From Aldehydirespirator sp965203635 (GTDB lineage Bacteria; Actinomycetota; Acidimicrobiia; Acidimicrobiales; Aldehydirespiratoraceae): a DNA stretch of 64,000 bases. Of this stretch, positions 59,096-64,000 are shown in pieces. Position 1 is the first letter of the stretch; every line of letters begins with the position of its first letter. The stretch is taken from assembly GCA_965203635.1 (NCBI GenBank), contig OZ241903.1:2170001-2234000 (forward strand), in the 5' to 3' direction. Under the pieces are notes generated by a model that saw nothing but the letters and a program-made list of their open reading frames with translations, was not told the origin of the DNA and did no database searches. Both the position numbers and the translations under genes were made by a program.

Positions 59096-59764
59096 ATGAC
59101 GACGCCATCGGGCCGGGAGCTGGAGGGGCTGGCGGCGCTGGTCGATCCGGCTTCGACGGCGGTGCTGACCATGGAGCTGCAGAGGGGCGTCGTGGGTCCT
59201 GACGCCATGATGAAGGCCCTCGTCGATCGGGTGTCGGCCGCCGGGACGGTACGGGCCGCGGCTGCGGTATGCGACGCGGCCCGGGGGGTGGGGGCGCGCG
59301 TCGTCCACTGCGTAGTACACACCCGTGAGGACGGGGCGGGCACCGCGGTCAACTGCCGGATCCTGGGGCTGGCCGACAAGCTGCGCCGGGAGCAGGGGAT
59401 CGCTGCGACCCTCGCCGGAAGCGACGGGGCTCGACTCGTGCCCGAGCTCGGAGACGACCGCAGGGACCTGATCGCGGCGCGCGGGCACGGCCTGACGCCC
59501 TTCACGGCCACCTCCCTCGACCAGACCCTGCGCAACCTGGGCGTGACCACGGTGGTGGCCACCGGCGTGTCGATGAATGTGGGCATCATGGGCCTGTGCC
59601 TCAGCGCGGTCGATCTCGGCTACCAGGTGGTGCTGGTGCGCGACGCCGTGGCCGGCGTCCCCGCGGAATACGAGGAAGCGGTGATCGAGAACAGCCTGTC
59701 CATGGTGGCCACGGTGGTCACCTCCGCAGAACTGCTGGAGGCGTGGCGGAAACCTGGCCTGTGA
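59096..59764 (+). CDS. isochorismatase-fold protein lacking the catalytic triad
   Basis: The product has 222 residues. The fold is clear from VLTMELQRGVVG, ARVVHCVVHT, NLGVTTVVATGVSMNVGIMG and LGYQVVLVRDAVAGVPAEYE. However, the Asp of the usual DMQ motif is Glu27, the Lys position is not Lys, and the nucleophile Cys (TNVCV) is Gly163. I recall similar Cys-less relatives in Actinobacteria; the chemistry would not be cysteine hydrolysis. Substrate unknown. Confidence 0.8.
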   Translation: MTTPSGRELEGLAALVDPASTAVLTMELQRGVVGPDAMMKALVDRVSAAGTVRAAAAVCDAARGVGARVVHCVVHTREDGAGTAVNCRILGLADKLRREQGIAATLAGSDGARLVPELGDDRRDLIAARGHGLTPFTATSLDQTLRNLGVTTVVATGVSMNVGIMGLCLSAVDLGYQVVLVRDAVAGVPAEYEEAVIENSLSMVATVVTSAELLEAWRKPGL

Positions 59765-59802
59765 GGGTGGCACCCCCGTAGAAGGGCGGCCATTAGCCTC
59801 GG

Positions 59803-62800
59803 TTGATCGCATCTCCCGTCGACAGCGCGGCGCCCGCGGTGGGCGCGAACGGCATCGCCCAGCAGCAGCCGACGGTGCTGGCCGTCGTGGTTGCCCACGA
59901 ACCCGGCGACTGGTTCACCGAGACACTCGAATCGCTGTCCCTGCAGGACTACTCCGCCCTGAGCACGGTCGTCGTCGACGCGGCCGGATCGGGGATCGGA
60001 GCGCGGGTCTCGGAGGTCCTACCCGATGCCGCTGTCGTCGACGGCACCGGAGCCACCGGGTTCTCCCAAGCGGCCAACACCGTGCTCGATGCAGGGATAG
60101 AGGCTGACTTCCTGCTGGTGTGCCACGATGACGTGGCCCTGGCACCCGACGCGGTCTCGGTGCTGGTGGCCGAGGCCGAGCGGAGCAACGCGGGGATCGT
60201 CGGTCCCAAGATCGTCGAATGGGACCGGCCCGAGATCATCCAGCACGCCGGCTACGACGTCGACCGCTTCGGCGTGCCCGCGGAGCGGGTCGGCGCGGAC
60301 GAGCTCGACCAGGAGCAGCAGGACGGCGTGAGCGACGTCTTCGCCCTTCCCTCCGCGGTGCTGCTGATCCGCCACGAGCTGTTCGTGCGCCTGGGCGGCT
60401 TCGACGGGGGCATGACCTTCCGGGGCGAGGACGTGGATCTGTGCTGGCGGGCCCAGATGGCCGGGGCGCGGGTGATGTTCGTCGGAGGCGCGGTCGCCCG
60501 GCACCGCGAAGGGCTCGTGTCCCGAACGGGAGTCGACGACACGAGGCTCACCGAGACCCGCCACGCGCTGCGGGCGATGCTGGTCAACCACGGCCGCATC
60601 TCGCTCACCGTGTTCTTGCCGGTTGCCCTGATCATGGCGGTCTTCGAGGTCCTGCTGGCCATCTTCACCGCCCGGCTCGGCCGGGTGCGAGACCTAGTCT
60701 CGGCCTGGGTCTGGAACATCTCCCGGCTAGACGTAGTGTCGCAGCGTCGCAAGGCCAACGCCGTGGTTCGCCGGGTGCGCCAGGCCGACGTGACCGCGCT
60801 CCAGTACTTCGGCAGCGTCCGCCTTCTGTCATTCCTGAGAAGGCAGTCCGGCGCGGAGCCGTCCGGGCTGCTCAGCGCGGCCGGCAGGGGAGTCTTCGGA
60901 GGACTGCGCACCGGCACGAACCGGCTGGCGTGGATCGCGTGGATCGTGGTCCTGGCCGTCGTGCTGTTCGGATCGCGCCGACTCCTGTCCTCGGGCGTCC
61001 CCACGGTCGGGGACTTCGCCGCGTTCCCCGAGAACGCCTCCGACATGATCAAGTCGTGGTGGGGTGGGTGGAGCGAACGCAACGCCGGTGCGCCGTCCTC
61101 GAACCTGGGGATTCTCCCGTACCTCGGCGTACTCGGCTTGGTCCTCGGCAGCATGGCCCTTGTTCGCACCCTGGCCGTCGTCGCGCTGATCGTCGTCGGC
61201 TTGGTCGGGTCCTACCGCCTGCTGTCCGCAACCGGCTCCCGACGGGCGCAGGCGAGCACCCTGTTCGCCTACCTCCTGGTTCCCCTCGCGCCGGCGTCGG
61301 TCGCGAGTGGGTCGTTGGCCGGTCTCGTCGGCTACGCGGCCGCTCCGTGGATGCTGCGGGAGCTGCTGCGGGCCTCGCGAGCCGCGCCGTTCCGTCAGGA
61401 GCCCCAGGGATTCCGGAGCCGCGCCGCGGTGTACGCGTCGCTGGGAGCGGCCGCGGGCGCCGCGGCGCTGATCGTCCCGGCCGCCGCTGGGCTGGTGGGT
61501 CTGCTGGCAGCCGGCCTGGTGGCGGGCAGCCTCCTGGCCGGCCGACCCGAAGGTGTTCCCCGCCTGGTGGTCGCCACCGCGCTGGCCGTGCCGACGGCTG
61601 CATTCCTGGCCTTCCCGACCGTGGTGGACCTGCTGGCGTCGGGCCCGGGCTGGGGCTTCCTGGCCGACGGGCGCGACGGGTCCGCCGGAGCGGTCTCATT
61701 CGTTGAGATCCTGAGCTTCGCGATAGGAGCGAGTGATCCCGGATGGATCGTCTGGCTGTTCGCGCTTCCGATGGCCGTGCCGCTGCTGCTCGGGAGAGGG
61801 TGGCGCCTGGAGCAGTCTGTGCGCCTCTGGATGGTGGCCATCGTCGCCTGGGCCGTCGCCCTGGCCGCCCAGCGGGGAGTGCTGCCGTTCGGGCTCCCCG
61901 ACCTGCATCTCCTGTTGGCTCCGGCCGCGGTGGCGGTGGCCGGGCTGTGCGGCATGGCCGTGCTGTCCATCGAGCACGACCTGCGCTTCAGCCACTTCGG
62001 CTGGCGGCAGGCGCTCGTGCCGGTGACGGTGGCTGCGTCGCTGCTGCTGGCGGTGGGCAGCATCGGCTCGCTGGAGGACGGGCGATGGCGCCTGGTCGCC
62101 AGCGATCACCATTCGGCTCTGCGCTTCGAGCCCCCGGTCCTGGAGGGCGCCTACCGCGTGCTGTGGATCGGCGCGCCCGAGTTCCTGGCCACCGAAGGGC
62201 ACAGCCTGGCTCCGGGTGTCGCCTGGGCGGCCACCGTCGGCGACTCCGTAACGCTCGTCGATCGCGCCGTTCCGTTTGATCGGGGTCGGGCCGATCTCTT
62301 CTCGGTGGCGATCGAGGAGATCGAACAGGGGCGCACGGCGCGGGGCGGGCGCCTCCTGGCCGGCCTGGGCGTGCGCTACGTGGTACTGCTGCACCGGCTT
62401 GCGCCGGCGCCGTTCGTCTCCTCCGAAGACGCCCGGCCGGTGCCACCAGATCTGGTCGCCGCGATGCGCGATCAACTCGATCTCGAGTTGGTGGAGGGCA
62501 CCAACAGCGCGGTCGACATGTTCGTGAACACCGCGTGGGTGCCGATGCGGGCTCTCTACCCGCCGGGATTCGACGAGGGCATCGAGGACTTCACGGACCT
62601 CGAGGCCCGCCCCTTGGCCGCCGGCTCGCCGATGTTCTCCGGGGACGGCCCGCCCTGGACGGCCAGGATTCCCGACAACGCCGAGATCCTCATCAGCCAC
62701 ACCCCGCGACCGGGCTGGGAGCTGACCGTGGACGGCGAGGCCGTGCCCAGGCGGGAGGCGCTGTCGTGGGCGAGGGCCTATCAGCCCTCCTCGGCCGGAG

Positions 62801-62916
62801 AGGTGCAGCTCTCCTACTCGGCACCGTGGTGGCGTCACGGTGGTCAGCTGATCGGTGCGGCCGCGCCCGTCGTGCTGGCACTCGCGTGGCTGCGGCGACG
62901 GATGGACCGGTCCTGA
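59803..62916 (+). CDS. large GT2 glycosyltransferase with multi-pass membrane C-terminal region
   Basis: The product has 1037 residues with TTG at 59803. N-terminal GT2 domain (about 25-270): VLAVVVAHEPGDWFTETLES, LLVCHDDVALAPDAVSVLVA (DD metal site) and RLGGFDGGMTFRGEDVDLCW. Then about twelve membrane helices from residue 270 to 790, and an outward C-terminal domain of about 200 residues (DNAEILISHTPRPGWELTVD) before a last helix. This architecture is conserved in Actinobacteria next to DUF5719; the substrate is unknown but is probably a wall or arabinogalactan-type glycan. ATG of DUF5719 overlaps its TGA. Confidence 0.88.
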   Translation: MIASPVDSAAPAVGANGIAQQQPTVLAVVVAHEPGDWFTETLESLSLQDYSALSTVVVDAAGSGIGARVSEVLPDAAVVDGTGATGFSQAANTVLDAGIEADFLLVCHDDVALAPDAVSVLVAEAERSNAGIVGPKIVEWDRPEIIQHAGYDVDRFGVPAERVGADELDQEQQDGVSDVFALPSAVLLIRHELFVRLGGFDGGMTFRGEDVDLCWRAQMAGARVMFVGGAVARHREGLVSRTGVDDTRLTETRHALRAMLVNHGRISLTVFLPVALIMAVFEVLLAIFTARLGRVRDLVSAWVWNISRLDVVSQRRKANAVVRRVRQADVTALQYFGSVRLLSFLRRQSGAEPSGLLSAAGRGVFGGLRTGTNRLAWIAWIVVLAVVLFGSRRLLSSGVPTVGDFAAFPENASDMIKSWWGGWSERNAGAPSSNLGILPYLGVLGLVLGSMALVRTLAVVALIVVGLVGSYRLLSATGSRRAQASTLFAYLLVPLAPASVASGSLAGLVGYAAAPWMLRELLRASRAAPFRQEPQGFRSRAAVYASLGAAAGAAALIVPAAAGLVGLLAAGLVAGSLLAGRPEGVPRLVVATALAVPTAAFLAFPTVVDLLASGPGWGFLADGRDGSAGAVSFVEILSFAIGASDPGWIVWLFALPMAVPLLLGRGWRLEQSVRLWMVAIVAWAVALAAQRGVLPFGLPDLHLLLAPAAVAVAGLCGMAVLSIEHDLRFSHFGWRQALVPVTVAASLLLAVGSIGSLEDGRWRLVASDHHSALRFEPPVLEGAYRVLWIGAPEFLATEGHSLAPGVAWAATVGDSVTLVDRAVPFDRGRADLFSVAIEEIEQGRTARGGRLLAGLGVRYVVLLHRLAPAPFVSSEDARPVPPDLVAAMRDQLDLELVEGTNSAVDMFVNTAWVPMRALYPPGFDEGIEDFTDLEARPLAAGSPMFSGDGPPWTARIPDNAEILISHTPRPGWELTVDGEAVPRREALSWARAYQPSSAGEVQLSYSAPWWRHGGQLIGAAAPVVLALAWLRRRMDRS

Positions 62917-64000
62917 TGCGCTCGATGCGGGTGCTGGCCATCATCGCGATAGGCGGACTGTTGCTGGCCGGCGTGCTGGTCGACATACCGGATCGCGCCG
63001 TGTCGGACCGGGCCGATCAGTACGAGTCGGCCCTGGTGGCCCCGACAGGCGTCGTCAACACCTGGTTCTGTCCGGGCGGCAGCCGTCTTGAGGGAATTGC
63101 AGAGCTGACGGTCCAGATGGTGAACGGATCCGATGAGCCGCGAACCGTCAATGTGTCCGTGCTGCCGGGTGGGTCCGCATCGCAGGACCTGTCGACCCTC
63201 GAGATGGACATTGAACCCCGCGGCCGGGTACTTCTCCAGCCGTCCGAGGCAGTGCCCGACGCCGAATGGGTCGGAGTGATGGTCGAGACGACGGGCGCGG
63301 ACGTGGTCGTGGAACAGCTCGTCAACGCCGCCCAGGGAGTGGGCCGCTCACCCTGCCTCACCCGAACGGCCGACAGCTGGATCGTCTCCAACGGTGCGAC
63401 CCGCTCGGCGGTGGAGGGAGAGCGCTTCGTCGTGATGCTGCTCAACCCGTTCCCGGACGTCGCGGTGGTCGACATCGAACTGGTGGCCGATGTGGGCCGC
63501 GACTCGATTGACGGGCTTGTCGTGCCCGCCCAGCGGGTAGCCGCGGTGGACATCACATCCGAAGTGACGGTGGCGTCCACCGTCGCAGCCTTCATCGATG
63601 TCGTGTCCGGCCGGGTGGCGGCGTCATGGATACAGGTAGCAGACGGCCCCATCGCCGGCCGCGGCATCCGGACCGCTCCGGCAGTTCCCGGTGCCGCGGA
63701 TCTGTGGCACCTTCCGGTTGCCGCAGTCGGGGACGGCCGCCGGGATGTCGTCGCCGTGTCCAATCCGTCGGCCACCGACACTGCCGAGGTCGACGTGGAG
63801 ATCATTCCCGAGGATCCGCAACTCGACGTGGCTCCCATCGAGATCACGGTCCGGCCGGGCCGGACCGCCCTCATCGACCTGTCGAGGCAGGGGCGGCTGG
63901 ACGGCATCGGCCCCTTCAGCCTGGCCGTCCGCTCCCTGACGCCGGTGCCGGTGGCGGCGTCGATCACTAGTGTCACGTCTGCTCTTATCGATTCCGATAG
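62916..64000 (+). CDS. DUF5719 family secreted/membrane protein, 3' end beyond window
   Basis: Open from ATG 62916 to the right edge (361 codons, no stop). A single N-terminal helix (VLAIIAIGGLLLAGVLVDIP) leads to an extracytoplasmic beta-rich region: VVNTWFCPGG, LTVQMVNGSDEPRTVNVSVL, LVNAAQGVGRSPCLTRTADS, WIVSNGATRSAVEGE, LLNPFPDVAVVDIELVAD, DLWHLPVAAVGDGRRDVVAV. Two repeated modules of beta-sandwich type are apparent. The family always follows the large GT2 gene, so the two probably act in one envelope complex; function unknown. Confidence 0.85.
   Translation, partial: MRSMRVLAIIAIGGLLLAGVLVDIPDRAVSDRADQYESALVAPTGVVNTWFCPGGSRLEGIAELTVQMVNGSDEPRTVNVSVLPGGSASQDLSTLEMDIEPRGRVLLQPSEAVPDAEWVGVMVETTGADVVVEQLVNAAQGVGRSPCLTRTADSWIVSNGATRSAVEGERFVVMLLNPFPDVAVVDIELVADVGRDSIDGLVVPAQRVAAVDITSEVTVASTVAAFIDVVSGRVAASWIQVADGPIAGRGIRTAPAVPGAADLWHLPVAAVGDGRRDVVAVSNPSATDTAEVDVEIIPEDPQLDVAPIEITVRPGRTALIDLSRQGRLDGIGPFSLAVRSLTPVPVAASITSVTSALIDSD

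Noticed and set aside
1..64000. tRNA, rRNA or riboswitch genes
   Set aside because: Intergenic spaces are short and none shows cloverleaf, rRNA or known riboswitch features on reading; a covariance-model scan would be needed to exclude small RNAs.

Overview
GC-rich actinobacterial DNA, most likely from an Acidimicrobiia-like lineage. The evidence is GC-rich codon use, coenzyme F420 genes (cofD, cofE), a Ku plus LigD-polymerase NHEJ pair, homodimeric AceE, a SpoIID/LytB protein with S-layer-like repeats, DUF5719, GTG/TTG starts, and many TAnnnT -10 boxes lying 6-8 nt upstream of start codons, which suggests leaderless mRNAs. The taxonomic placement is inference; no rRNA or tRNA gene was seen.

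1-22 kb is mainly central metabolism. A minus-strand operon runs aceE (pyruvate dehydrogenase E1), an HhH-GPD glycosylase, a thioredoxin-like lipoprotein and a second lipoprotein cut by the window edge. The thioredoxin-like gene has an in-frame TGA exactly where the first Cys of the CxxC motif belongs, followed by two tight hairpins, so it is a candidate selenoprotein. On the plus strand, lpdA, an E2 acyltransferase gene and a fused lipB-lipA gene supply the rest of the lipoate-dependent dehydrogenase system. A DUF4143 ATPase gene is preceded by five 22-23 bp iteron-like repeats. Ku and LigD-pol, two peptidases, a sirtuin and a rhodanese-MoeB protein follow.

22-46 kb is a cell-surface glycan region: a flippase, an O-antigen-ligase-like protein, two paralogous glycosyltransferases with Arg-rich helical repeats, a Wzm/Wzt ABC exporter, an initiating sugar transferase, further glycosyltransferases, a GlcNAc-2-epimerase-like enzyme, a pyruvyl transferase and a flippase-like membrane protein. 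An HTTM-DCC1 protein and its partner lie in visibly AT-richer DNA. Biotin carboxylase (37961-39751) and BirA (45869-46687) are in the same stretch.

46-64 kb carries nucleotide-sugar and wall assembly genes (LCP ligase, UDP-glucose dehydrogenase, nucleotidyltransferase, galE, gmd, an rmd-like reductase), the F420 genes cofD/cofE, and a large membrane glycosyltransferase followed by DUF5719. The gene content resembles the mycobacterial fbiA/fbiB - sugar nucleotide - LCP neighbourhood (Rv3256c-Rv3267). Between galE and cofE sit a DUF222/HNH endonuclease gene and a Panacea-antitoxin / PemK-MazF-like toxin pair.

A dispersed repeat family of about 60-100 bp occurs at seven sites or more. Its ends repeatedly supply stop codons, C-terminal residues or a Shine-Dalgarno sequence to the flanking genes.
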